Of a stretch of DNA of 64,000 nucleotides, positions 23,796 to 34,832 are shown in pieces. The notes under the pieces are model-generated. The model did not search any database, was not told where the DNA came from, and saw only the letters and a list, made by a program, of their open reading frames with translations. The stretch lies in the NCBI GenBank assembly GCA_026874595.1, contig CM049310.1, positions 20,806,058 through 20,870,057 of the forward strand. Direction: 5' to 3'. The first letter of the stretch is position 1; every line of letters begins with the position of its first letter. A program made the translations under genes and the position numbers. The stretch comes from Sipunculus nudus. Taxonomy: Eukaryota; Annelida; Sipuncula; Golfingiida; Sipunculidae.

Positions 23796-24668
23796 AAACT
23801 AGAATACAGGTAGTCGACAAGCGGCTACGTGTATCCGCCAAAAGCAGAGTGGAACGGGTGAAGTGGGGCATGGATTGAGTGGCAAGGGGAAATAGAGTGA
23901 GGTGTGTTGCATATGAGCATGGATGTCTGCAGCCGAAATGTGTATGTAGGCTGCGCCACCTACCACAAATCCAGAAAACTGTCCAAGTATGCAAAATTTT
24001 AGGCAGAAAAGTCAAACCACTACAGAGATATGAGTGATTTTAGACAAGGCAGACAAACAGACAGACGCTGTACAAAAATGGTAGCAGGTGGCCCCTCCAG
24101 TTTTGTGTATGATGAAAAGCTATGTGAGATCTATACACATGCAAAATTTTGGCCCAATCGGTCAAACGGTTCCCGAGATATGAGCTTGGTGTCTGCAGCG
24201 TGAACGTGAATGTAGGTGGTGCCACCTGTAATAAAATCAAGAAAGCTGTCCAGGATGTATACGCATGCCGAATTTCAGGTGAATTAGTCAAACCGCTACA
24301 GAGATATGAGTGATTTTAACCCAAGGCAGATGAACGGATGGACACTGTGCAAACATGGTTACAGGTGGCGCCACCATTTTTTATGTATGTTATAAAGCTA
24401 TCCAAGGGCTACATTTGTACAATTTTTTTCCCTGATCGGTCAAACGGTTCCCGAGATATGTGGGTTTATGTATGGAAACAGACGCACAAATGGACGCTGG
24501 GCAGAGAGGAAAGGTCAGAGGTCAACGCAAATTGGTTAGGCACCAGTTCACATGATTGGTGTAAGTTTCGGAAAAATCCGTCTAGTAGTCTTAGAGGAGT
24601 TCTCCGGAAACGAACGCGGCGGCGGCGGCGGAACCCGGTCCTCAACTCCGTTTTGGCGGATACAATTA
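23796..24668 (+). mobile_element. family B element, copy B2 (most compact full copy)
   Basis: The left end is AAAACTAGAATACAGGTAGT, then GTATCCGCCAAAA; the right end is TTTTGGCGGATACAATTA at 24651-24668. The 873-bp body has alternating half-units at about 23951, 24085, 24215 and 24365, each with a GGTGGCGCCACC-like island and a GAGATATGAG block. Before the right end is a GGAAACGAACGCGGCGGCGG tract also present, diverged, in B1. Confidence 0.75.
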
Positions 24669-25098
24669 CGAACGCTAAAGGGGGGGGGGGGACACGTGCC
24701 CCCTGTGTCCCCCTTCGATCCGCCTATGCCATGGTGCGAATACATTGCATGGTCTGGATGCGAGTTGGTATGACAAGGTTTACAAGCATGAGGTTATTCA
24801 AAACATGTTCGAGAGAGATAGGCCTAATATTATGACAATTATGTTATTATTATGACAAATATATGTTTGTATTAATCGTGTTAATCATCCTAATTTATCC
24901 ATGTGAAAAGTTCATCGGCAGAGAGATCATCTACAGTAAAATTGCATATTGCTCCAGAATCAATATATGTTTGAAAATGTTTTATCTGGTAAAAAGTATA
25001 CGGTATAAAAAATTAATAGAGGGTAGGCTCATATTCAAACCCGGGTAGCCTACATGGAGGCTTGTTGCGAATGTTAACCCCAGAACCCCCCCCCCCCC
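24669..25098. other. intergenic with G-run transposon scrap
   Basis: A G11 run at about 24681, followed by GACACGTGCCCCCTGTGTCC and GATCCGCC, looks like another element end. The rest is AT-rich, with nothing recognised. Confidence 0.4.
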
Positions 25099-27351
25099 CA
25101 GTGGCGTACCTAAGGGGGGCGGCAGGGGCGGTCCGCCCCGGGCGGCACATTTGGGGGGGGGGGGGGGGCGGCATTTCGAGGAATTAGTATAATGAGTGCT
25201 CAAGGAATTCCTCAAAAAATACAAATTTGTCGTTTTTGTCCCATGTTCAAGTATTCCAGGGATTATAAACTGGACGATGGAACCTACCAAATGATTAGCG
25301 AATGATTTGTTCATTTTTTGGGGCGGCATTTCTGGGATTTAGTATAATCAGTGGCACAAGGAGTTCTCAAAATGTACAAATTTGGCCTTTTTGTCCCATG
25401 TTCAGGTATTCAAGGGATTATAAACTTGACAGTGGAACCTGCTAAATGATTAGAGAACGTTTTGTACTTTTTTTTTTATGGGCGGCATTTCTGGGATTTA
25501 GTATAATCAGTGGCATAAGGTGTTCTAAAAAAATACAAATTTGGCCTTTTTGTCCCATGTTCTAGTATTCCAGGGATTATAAACTGGAGTGTGGAACCTA
25601 CAGAATGATTAGCGAACGAATTGTACATTTGTGGGGGCGGCATTTCTGGGATTTAGTATAATCAGTGGCATAAGGAGTTCCTCAAAAAGTTCCAATTCGG
25701 CCTTTTAGTCCCTTTTCAAGAATTTCAGGAAATAAACAGTTTGCGGACGATCTCTATAGAGGCAAGCTATACGCAAAAAAGAAATACATATCTGTAGTTA
25801 TTCTTTGTTAAGATCTGTGGTCTTGCAATGTCAGAACGCCATCGATAAACTAACCAATCATGCAAAAAGCCTGCATTTCAGGGCGGTCGTCGTTTACAGA
25901 AATCCCCAGCAGCACCTGATAATCACCAGGGAAAAACCCTGCCAGAAGACCAATGGTCCCCGGTGGCAGGGTTGGGGTGTCTGTCATACACATTGTGCGA
26001 AAAATATTTTGGCGAATTGTGTTGCTCTTTCCTTGGAAAGTATTAAGGATATCCATTCTTGAACCCTTGAATTCCCGAAATTCCAGGATATTTAAACAGC
26101 CTGAAACAACCTGAAACGCCCTTTTTCCACGATTCTTCATACTCTAACATCAGTCTTGTTAAAATACAGACGTTTACACTATCGTGTATATAATGAGTAC
26201 TGCCTATAAATGCCTGTGTCTTTTGATTAACCAATATGGCCTGCATGATCTTTTATGTAACGTGAATAAAAACAATAAATACCAAGGCCTATGTAGTAAT
26301 TATTTAACGTTAAAATATAATTCTATTATAACTGTCCGGCGGGATGAATCCCCCTGGCCGCTTAGCCAATGTTCAATATAGATATCAAGTATCAGTTTTC
26401 ACTTTTAGAGTTCAAAACTTAAATTAAAGATATATTTACCTGTACTGTTAATTCTGTTATTAACAGTTTAATTATCCTTTACCTACAGACAATTGTTGTA
26501 TATTGTGACAAATCATTTGAAATTAAATTATAATATATATTTAAATTATATCATTACTTGAAATTTATTTAAATACTTTATTGAAAAACAAATAGTCATA
26601 AGTTCATTAAAAAAACCTCGCAAAGTGCATAATCACTATAATTCTTAAATGATTTTGATGTAGCCTTGAAAAAGGCTTTTAACTTGGAGGATTTTTAATT
26701 AAACAAAGTCAGTTTGTCCAAACAGTGGATCTTTTATGTGAAAATATTAAACATGCCCTGCCTACATATATATAGGCTTAACTCATGAATTACGCTTTTT
26801 TAGTAAAGACTAAAGTGCCTTGCATGCAGCAGTACCATGCATATCTCAATAGCTCTATTAGGTGTACCTGCTGTCATATGCGTTAACAAGAGGTGGAATT
26901 ATAGATGTGATAAGGTATTTGTATACGTTGAGAATGGAATAACACTCATCAAGTAAAGATTTTTCCCAAGATGAGTATAAAGTAATCATGAATCGTGTTT
27001 ACATGAATGATGAAAGTTTAATTTCACACATTATATGTGTATCCTGCAGTGTAATCTGTTTATAGTTACAATTTATTCTTTTTATACCTTTCTGTTTACC
27101 TCTGATGAAATATAATTGTTTGAGCTTCGAGCGATCTTTTGATTTACATTATAGCAAAGAGATATCTGCTCTTTAATATGTGGCGGAAAAATTCCCTGCC
27201 AGTGAATCCATATAATTGCGTTGTGGTCAAATACAAGCCTGTAACAAGGACATTTGACCCGATATATTTCAATATGTTATACAGGTTTATAATGTTTTGT
27301 TAGAGGGGCGGCAATTTGTAAGACCGCCCCGGGCGGCAATGAGGCTAGGGG
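25099..27351 (+). mobile_element. putative DNA transposon with CAGTGGCGTACCTA end and 155-bp tandem array
   Basis: The left end CAGTGGCGTACCTAAGGGGG leads into a GGGGCGGTCCGCCCCGGGCGG block. A related inverted block (AGACCGCCCCGGGCGGCAAT) sits at 27322-27341, though the right terminus itself is worn. CAGTGGCGTA-type ends are typical of animal DNA transposons. Near the left end are four units of 153-160 bp beginning GGGCGGCATTTC at about 25168, 25321, 25481 and 25634, running to about 25790. The remaining 1.5 kb is AT-rich with no transposase frame. Confidence 0.5.
25168..25790 (+). repeat. four-copy ~155-bp tandem repeat
   Basis: Each unit starts GGGCGGCATTTCTGGGATTT and includes TTTTGTCCCATGTTC and GGGATTATAAAC. 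Spacing is 153, 160 and 153 bp. Confidence 0.85.
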
Positions 27352-27495
27352 ATATTCAGAGTATTATTCCCACAATGTAAACATAAAACTTCCCTTACTT
27401 CATTATTCGTCCTGACAATAAATATAGGCTAAATATCATCCTTAATTCTTAGATGCAATTAAAATTGTAAAATACATTTCAATGTAGGCCTATTA

Positions 27496-27568
27496 TGTAG
27501 TAGTAGTAGTATAGTAGTAATAGTAGTAATAATAATTATAATAATAATTATAATAATAATAATAATAA
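27496..27568 (+). repeat. (TAG)n/(TAA)n microsatellite
   Basis: A run of TAGTAGTAG passing into AATAATAATAAT, about 73 bp. The isoleucine-rich open frame crossing it on the minus strand is an artefact. Confidence 0.9.
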
Positions 27569-27662
27569 AACATCCATAAATTAAACTTGTTTGAACTATC
27601 TCATTCTGTGTCTGTATGTCACCGTTACAGTTACCAGGTTCATTGCCTCTCACAGTTATAAC

Positions 27663-30600
27663 TAGACTGGTACCCTGCTCTATTAAGGCCCTCAAGCCAA
27701 GCATAGAGACAGGCGTACAACGCCATCTGAAGTACTCCCAGTTGCAACTCCTGACCTACCTGTAGACTGATTCCAACTCCAGTCTGTACGCTCACACCGA
27801 TTGTTATGGACGTTCTCGCGATCCTGGCTGGTTATCCATGAAGATTACTTATAAAATTTCTTTCTTTAGTTATTTAAAGTTTCCAAATATTGAAAAATGA
27901 GTTTTTGCACAAAAATTGACTGATGGATGTATAGATGATACGAATCATACGATATACAGAATAATTGATATTGCACTGTACGTGGCATTGGTTTATTATC
28001 AATATCTATTAATCTAATCATAAATGTCACACGAAATGTACAGCCAACTTTTCACAACTTCTCTGAGCAAACGAAATGCTTATTTTTATCACATATAAAT
28101 CATACTTGCTAAAATATGCACAAATTACCTCTAGATCAACACCATTTTAATTTCTTTTGATAGAATAAAGTTTGTTCTATCGTTCCATGAAGAATCATAG
28201 TTATCCATTCCGTAATCTGAAATTAATAGACGATTTTGTGCTCGGAAGCCATCTCGGAAGCCACTCGGAAGTGCCGGGATGCGGTCCAAATGTGTAAAAC
28301 TCGGAAGTCACGGAGACGCACTGGTCAACATGTGGTCAGTTTAGAGCCACATGGCAAATGCAATTTCATTGCATGCATATATTTAAAGTGCTTATGATTG
28401 TGCTTTTAATGAGTATATAATACAATACATTGTACATACTAAAATGATATGATAAAAGAAATCCGTATACGACTTTAAAAATACATTTATAAATTACGAT
28501 ATCATTAAATATTAAAACAGTTTTAATATATTTATCTTACGTTGAGCAAATACCCAATATATCTAATATTATCATAAAATATTGGAAATTCAATCTATCT
28601 TAACAGGATACGCTGGAACTGCAACAAACATATATGTACCAAATAAAACGTAAATTAAATGTGTTTTATAACGTGAGAATTCTACGATCTTTTTTTTTAA
28701 ATTAAGATATATCGTAGTAAGGGATACAACAGAACAGGTAATATATTACATACTTATACATGTGTGATTATAAAATCTAATATGTTTTTATGTTTAAGCA
28801 TAAAGTTTGTTTTAAACAAAAAAAAAATAAAATATTTTCACCTCTTTCTTTCATACTAATTCAACGATGATATTTATTTTCTATTTATAACACTCTTGAT
28901 ATTGTTACAGCATTATTATAATAATTTTACTTCAAATGAATTGATATTTCAGAAAATTTGAAAATATTTATTTAATTCATTTAACTCTCAGACGTAATGT
29001 GCGTAATAAGGGCGTCCTAGCTTCAATTAAGGAACTGCACGGAGTGACGATTACAACGATCTGGATAAAGAAATTCCTATTTTATGTTAGGAGGACATCG
29101 TTGAATGTCAAGTCTTAGATAAATAATTTCATAAATAGGATCTTATTGACACATAAGACATTAGAGGCTTCAAGTAAAAGTCTGTATGTCTGGAGGTTCA
29201 TAGTGTCTTAAAGAAGCTACGGATATAGGCATTTTTATCCAACCTGTTGCTTAGCTAACATTCATACCTTGAATTTCCATGCATAAAAAATGTTGACGTC
29301 ATGCAATAATGAAACAAATCCTTTCCGATGATTTTTCGACCATTACCCATCAAATCAATTACTGTGGAAAACCTGGTTGGATATTTACCGCCAAGATAAA
29401 AATTTCAATGATAAATATCAATTATTCCCATTCTTCTTTGATAAAATAGCAAGTAAACCTCTTTATAAAAAAATCCTTTTCATGCACATGAATCTTATCT
29501 ATATACTCACAATCTGTACTTGATACTTATATATTTACCCTTTTCGTAATTAAATTTATCACAAAATAAATCAAGTTAACAGGAAGCTTATTCTTAGGCC
29601 TGCATGGTAATCACTGATTTTCAAACATTTACTGAATAATTTTTGCCAAGCTAAATGTTTTGTTGATGTTTTATTGATTTGTTGTTGAATTTTTTTCTGT
29701 TGACGCGTTTTACAAAATGTATATAAAAAGTATTAATGTTTGTGCCGTCTGTTTTTTTTTTATAAATTTCAGAACATTAATATTCCGAACATTGTACATA
29801 ACAGCATAAAAATACCGAGGAAATATCGAATCGTTCTGCAAAAACAGAAACAATTTTATTTTATATGAACGTTAAATGTTACAATCGGCATCATATCTAT
29901 TTACACATGTACTGTGTATTTATTTCTGTCAAGGTTTTGTTTATGTTTGTTTTTCTTTTTAAAGTTGTCCAATACATCTGATGAATCATTATCAAACAAT
30001 TCAATGTGATATATTATGCATATGATGTTTTCTATTTTGGCAACATTTTAAAACTTGAATTGAAATGGGTTTCATTTAACAGCATGAACATATCGGGGAA
30101 AAATCACATTTTGAATTTGTTAAATGTGCATTCTGGTCATGAAATATAAAATAAATTTTGGAATCAATTAAATATATTACATAATAAATTTTGTAAGTCT
30201 AAGAGATACATTATCCTGATGAAATTTTTTATCAATGGAACATGTAAAGTTTGGTCAATTTAAACATGAAACATAAAACATTTTATCGATAAAACCTTTA
30301 GAAACATTTCCACGACGTTGTCGTGTTTCTGTCAAATTTTAATTCTATGTATCATTTTAATTAATCAATTGATACTATGTTGTTTTACAAAATGAAAAAA
30401 AAAAAATATGACGACAAAATATTATTGTAAGAATTAAAACAGCATCATGAATGTAACACAACAGATTGGATTTTAAAAAAATTTGTCATCTGGAAGATAT
30501 TAAAAATGCTTGACATACACGCATATGCTAGCGATTTGATGACCAGTGCATGGCCGTGGCTTCCGAGTTTTACACATTTGGACTACTAACCGGCACTTCA

Positions 30601-30830
30601 GAGTGACTTCCGAGATGGCTTCCGAGCACAGATTCTTCTACAACTTTCAGATAATTGAATGAATAACTATGATTCTTCACAGAATAATAGAACAGGCCCT
30701 AGTGTATCGATAAAAATCGAAATAGTATTGATGTGATGGCTTTTTGTATATGCTTTATGGCTTTGTTTCTAAAAAATCCTTGGCTTCCGACTTCCGACTT
30801 CCGAGTTTTACACACAGCCCCGGCAGATGG
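27663..30830. mobile_element. family F palindromic element, copy I
   Basis: It starts TAGACTGGTACCCTGCTCTA. The first roughly 440 bp are the inverse of 31004-31426 in copy II. Inside is a second pair of arms: 28160-28330 (GTGCTCGGAAGCC, CTCGGAAGTGCC, AAATGTGTAAAACTCGGAAG) against 30545-30720 (the same motifs inverted). They enclose a 2.2-kb AT-rich loop with no coding potential. A further CTTCCGACTTCCGACTTCCG block at about 30786 marks the right side. The right end lacks the GGTACCAGTCTA terminus seen in copy II. Confidence 0.6.
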
Positions 30831-30882
30831 CAGCACAGTGCAAGTCTTTCAACTTTTATCGCCAGGTGGTGCTAGTAATCAA

Positions 30883-30891
30883 TTTGTCAGA
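30883..30891 (+). repeat. 9-bp target site duplication of F copy II, left
   Basis: TTTGTCAGA directly before the element's first base (TAGACTGG). The identical 9-mer is at 33704-33712. Confidence 0.8.
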
Positions 30892-33703
30892 TAGACTGGT
30901 ACCCCGCTCTATTATGGCACCGCTGCTCTAGGCCAATCATAGAGACGGGCGTACAACGCCATCTTTTGTACTCATGGCAGACAGGTTCCAACTCCAGTAT
31001 GTATTATATATGATAAAAATAAGCATTTCGTTTGTTCAGAGAAGTTACCAAAGGTTGGCTGTACATAACGTGTGACATAATAATAAGATTAATAGGTATT
31101 AATAATAAATCACTGCTACATACAGTGGAATATCAAAGATTCAGTATATCGTATTATCTATACATCCATTATTCACTTTTTGTGCAACAACTCATTTTTA
31201 AATATTTGAAAACTAGAAAAAACTAAAGAAAGTTATTTTATAAGAAATTTTCACGGATAACCAACCAGGATCGCGTGAACGTCCATGACAACCGGTATGA
31301 GCGTGCATACTGGAAATGGAACCAGTCTACAGGTTAGTCAGGAGTTGCAACTAGGAGTACTTAAGATGGCGTTGTACGCCTGTCTCTATGCTTGGCTGAG
31401 GGCCATAATAGAGCAGGGTACCGGCAATAAATAAAACTCGGAAGTCGGAAGTCGGAAGCCCTCGGAAGTCGGAAGCCGTCTTATATTTTAGTATAATTTT
31501 AAAAATAACGAACAAATCGACAAGTTTTTGTGTTAAAACGGAAGATATAGACACCCTTTTTCATACGAGAAAGTTTCAAAGATATATATTGATATATATG
31601 AAAATTTAAGCATAATTAATGCGTCGGAAGCCTCTCGGAAGTCATCCTGAAGTGACAGATGATGCTCAAAATGCATAAAACTCGGAAGTCAAGCCACAGT
31701 ATACCAACCGACAACGACACAAAAAGGGTCTTGCATCAACCCAAATATTAATTTAGGTAATGTTTATGTATTTAAATAAAATCATAATGTATATAACTAA
31801 CAAAATAATATATGCATTAACCCAAAAATTAATTTAAGTGATATTAATGTATTTGAATAAAATCATAATGTATATAACTAACAACATAATATTTAAATTC
31901 ATATTAAAATATAAAACATGAATATAAAATACTATAATAATAAATAAAAAAAAGTATAATACAATACAGATTTGTTTTGGTATTCTCTATTTTTTTCATT
32001 GAACAAATACATATCTGATGCAAAATATAATTACATAATACAAGTATAATAAAATGTATACATAATGTGTTAAATAACACAGATGACGATATAATTATAT
32101 ATTCATTCAACATCGATATAATTTGATATTAAATTATATTATATGATAAAATAAATATTAAAAAAGTACATTATAATCAATATTCCTATATTAAGTAAGA
32201 CCAAATTATATAAGTCAATATAAATTAATATATGAAATGATTAAATTGTATATAATATGATTATTTATATATCCATTCATGTATGTGATAATTTATCTCC
32301 TCCACCTAGGGAGTTATTCTAACAAATAAAAAGGATAACAGATGGCAGAAAAGAATTTAGATGGCGATTCCTCCTATTAGTTGTAACTGATAATTATCTA
32401 AAGATAGTTTATGTCGTTACCTTAAAGGCACACGCGTTTCATTGTTCTTATTGCCTGATCCCCAGTTAGCACAAACATTTTATGAAACTGTTCTTAAAAT
32501 GTTTCCGAAACAGTATGTGGCTTTAAAGTGTAAAATTTAAAAATGATCTCTGGAATCATATAATAATGTAATATCTTTCCTACATAAATTATTTTGATTA
32601 AGCTAAAATTGAAATATAAAGATACTGTTATAATTTATATCAATATTTTTGCAACATCACATGCCTTTTTTTTCAATCTTTCACAGCTATGCAGTTTTGC
32701 ATATTTTTATATTTTTGAAATATTTTGAAGTGTTTTTATAATGGTTTATGCAAATTGTCTGTACAATGATCTAAAAATGTTTCCTGATACGTTGGGTGAT
32801 CAGTATTCAACAAGCATTGGAGAGTTATATGCGTTCCATATAAAGCAACCTAATGCATGGATAAAAATTTGTTTCATTTATATGTATATAGCACCCTAAT
32901 GGATAAAGAAGAATAGTTTTATTAATACAAAACTTAATGGACTTTTCTTACGGTTTTACCAGTTCCTGCAAGGATGCGACAGTTTGATAATTTGTTAGTT
33001 TTTTACATTAATATACAAATTTATGCATTTATCAAATATTTGAATATTATTATGTAAAAATATTATAATACAAATTAATGTAGAATACTTAACTTTTTTT
33101 TATATGATAAAATATTCTTATCTATTTTGTTATATAAGGAAAAAAATTATCACACCATTTTAATAAAATTACGAAATTTTAAATGCTTTCATATTATATT
33201 TATTAGAAATAACATTCCATATTAAAATATAACGTCGCGATATGATATATAATGTATTACATTTGAATGTATATTTCAACATTTATTTTTTCTATTTTAT
33301 ATATTATTATGTTTAATTAGTAATATACATTATGGTTTCATTCAAATACATAAATATAACTTAAATTAAAATTTGGAATTATGCCAGACTTTTTCTGTGT
33401 CATTTTTGGTTGGTGCTATATGGTCTTGACTTCCGAGTTTTATGCATTTTGAACATCATCTGTCACCTCAGGATGACTTCCGAGAGGCTTCCGACGCATT
33501 AAAAATGCTTTGATATTCATATATGGGAATATACGTTTGTGCGACTTTCTGGTTTTGCAAAGGGGGTCTATATCTTCCATTTTAACACGAAAAAGTGTTG
33601 GTTTGATCGTTATTTTTAACATTATATCAAAAATTATAACGGCTTCCGACTTCCGAAGGCTTCCGACTTCCGAGTTTTATTTATTGCCCAGGGTACCAGT
33701 CTA
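30892..33703. mobile_element. family F palindromic element, copy II, with GGAAGT-rich arms
   Basis: It starts TAGACTGGTACCCC and ends GGGTACCAGTCTA, with perfect 9-bp duplications outside. The first 530 bp (30892-31424) are themselves a palindrome (GGTACCCCGCTCTATTATGG ... CCATAATAGAGCAGGGTACC). The rest has arms at 31424-31695 and 33425-33695, both rich in CTCGGAAGTCGGAAGTCGGA-like repeats, around a 1.7-kb AT-rich loop containing a two-copy 80-bp repeat (31734, 31814). No transposase is seen. A 9-bp duplication fits Mutator-like (9-11 bp) or Merlin-like (8-9 bp) elements; the superfamily is not decided. Confidence 0.75.
33642..33681 (+). promoter_or_regulatory. GGAA-core (ETS-like) cluster just upstream of PSMB1
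   Basis: GGCTTCCGACTTCCGAAGGC and then TTCCGACTTCCGAG give several (A/G)CTTCCG cores, the reverse of CGGAAGT, the general ETS core, within 40 bp and about 85-125 bp before the PSMB1 start. The cluster is part of transposon F. Regulatory use is inference. Confidence 0.3.
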
Positions 33704-33712
33704 TTTGTCAGA
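33704..33712 (+). repeat. 9-bp target site duplication of F copy II, right
   Basis: TTTGTCAGA directly after GGTACCAGTCTA; identical to 30883-30891. Confidence 0.8.
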
Positions 33713-33764
33713 ACTCCACACCAACGAGCCGGTGAATCCAATAAGTTACATTTCTTCAAATTTA

Positions 33765-33853
33765 ATGAAAATGGACCCCGTTGTCGGCGGATTGGAAGAT
33801 TACAGACAGAATGCCAAAGGAGCACAGTTTAATCCATATGCACACAACGGCGG
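33765..33853 (+). CDS. PSMB1: PSMB1 exon 1 of 6: proteasome subunit beta type-1 (beta-6)
   Basis: PSMB1 is a structural, non-catalytic beta subunit of the 20S proteasome core, acting in cytosol and nucleus. Exons 33765-33853, 36251-36358, 36855-36936, 37369-37498, 38245-38351 and 40907-41092 sum to 702 nt, or 233 residues plus a stop, against 241 in human. Exon 1 reads MKMDPVVGGLEDYRQNAKGA then QFNPYAHNG and two bases of a Gly codon, the propeptide and the start of the mature chain. The first ATG has weak context; the second (33771) has A at -3 and G at +4 and may be used. The same frame is open back to 33510 inside transposon F. The donor is GTGAGT at 33854. All six exons are intact and in frame. 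Confidence 0.93.
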
Positions 33854-34035
33854 GTGAGTTAATATGAAAGAATGAGACTAAAATGTGAGCTGTTGTCTGT
33901 GCATGACTTGTCAAATGCGGATAATGTACAGGAGCTATACCAGTTCCTTCAATTATCGCTCAAATTATTACGTTTCATCTCTTAAGGAAAATAAAGGGTT
34001 TTAATGTGTAGATGACACGCTGGAAGATCTGGCGG
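33854..34035 (+). other. start of PSMB1 intron 1
   Basis: Short unassigned sequence between the exon 1 donor and the next transposon. Confidence 0.6.
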
Positions 34036-34832
34036 GGATCCACTATAGAACGCGGGCTACGCTTCTATTGAGGAACATGAAAGTATAAATAAAACTGTCT
34101 CTTCTTCTTCCCTATTTTAACTCCTACTTTTCCCTGTAGATGTCCCTACACTCGTATCAACTATCCTAACATAAACAACTACTAAACATCAGAAGTCGCC
34201 TGAATTGGGAATCGAACCTACAATCTCTAGACTACGAGCCCTACACCCAACTAAGTGAGCCATGAAGATGAGATACCAGCAGGGCGATTTTTGTTCATTT
34301 ATATCTGCGATTGAAGCACAATCTATCGCGAAAATGGGAAACCAATTACTCTTTGAACTGGAGAAATTTGCTTAAGGTGGGGGTTCAGTCCCCACACCCC
34401 TGTTCAGGCGGGGAACCCAGGTCCCCCAGACCCCTCCTCCTCTAATATAATAGACTCCAGTTATGATCAAAATGAAATGCAGGAATCACTAAGGAAAATA
34501 ATATGTATCGGCCTTTGGAAAAATTTATGCGACACCCACTGTGCATAAGGTAGCGGAAGTAGGCTGCTGCCCGGTTTCTATAGTTTTGTCCCTGGGGGTA
34601 CTACTAAAGAATGCGGGCTTCTGCCCAACGACCATAGGATATGCATGAAGTCATACTGCTACTTACATCTTAATTTTGCCACTTATTTTTATCTCCCACT
34701 TACACTCTCCTCCACTTCATAAATCCTAAATATCATAACGTCGGTCCGTATACAATCATTCTCATAAATTAATCGAGACAGTGCGCGAGTGATCCTACGG
34801 TCACTCTGAAGCCCACATTCTATAGTGGCTCC
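34036..34832. mobile_element. TIR element in PSMB1 intron 1
   Basis: The left end GGATCCACTATAGAACGCGG (then GCT) is the inverse of the right end GCCCACATTCTATAGTGGCT (then CC) finishing at 34832. A third related copy (CTACTAAAGAATGCGGGCTT) lies inside at about 34600. No transposase frame; it carries a SINE head. Confidence 0.6.
34188..34268 (-). mobile_element. tRNA-derived SINE head, minus strand
   Basis: Read on the minus strand: TGGCTCACTTAGTTGGGTGT (box A-like) and, about 35 bp on, AGGTTCGATTCCC (box B). The order and spacing fit a tRNA-related pol III promoter. The stems do not close as a good tRNA, so I call it a SINE or tRNA pseudogene. Confidence 0.55.

Noticed and set aside
27459-27704. 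Isoleucine-rich minus-strand open frame.
   Set aside because: Produced by the (TAA)n/(TAG)n microsatellite.
34188-34268. Possible functional tRNA on the minus strand.
   Set aside because: Promoter boxes are good but stems are poor and it sits inside a transposon; treated as a SINE head.
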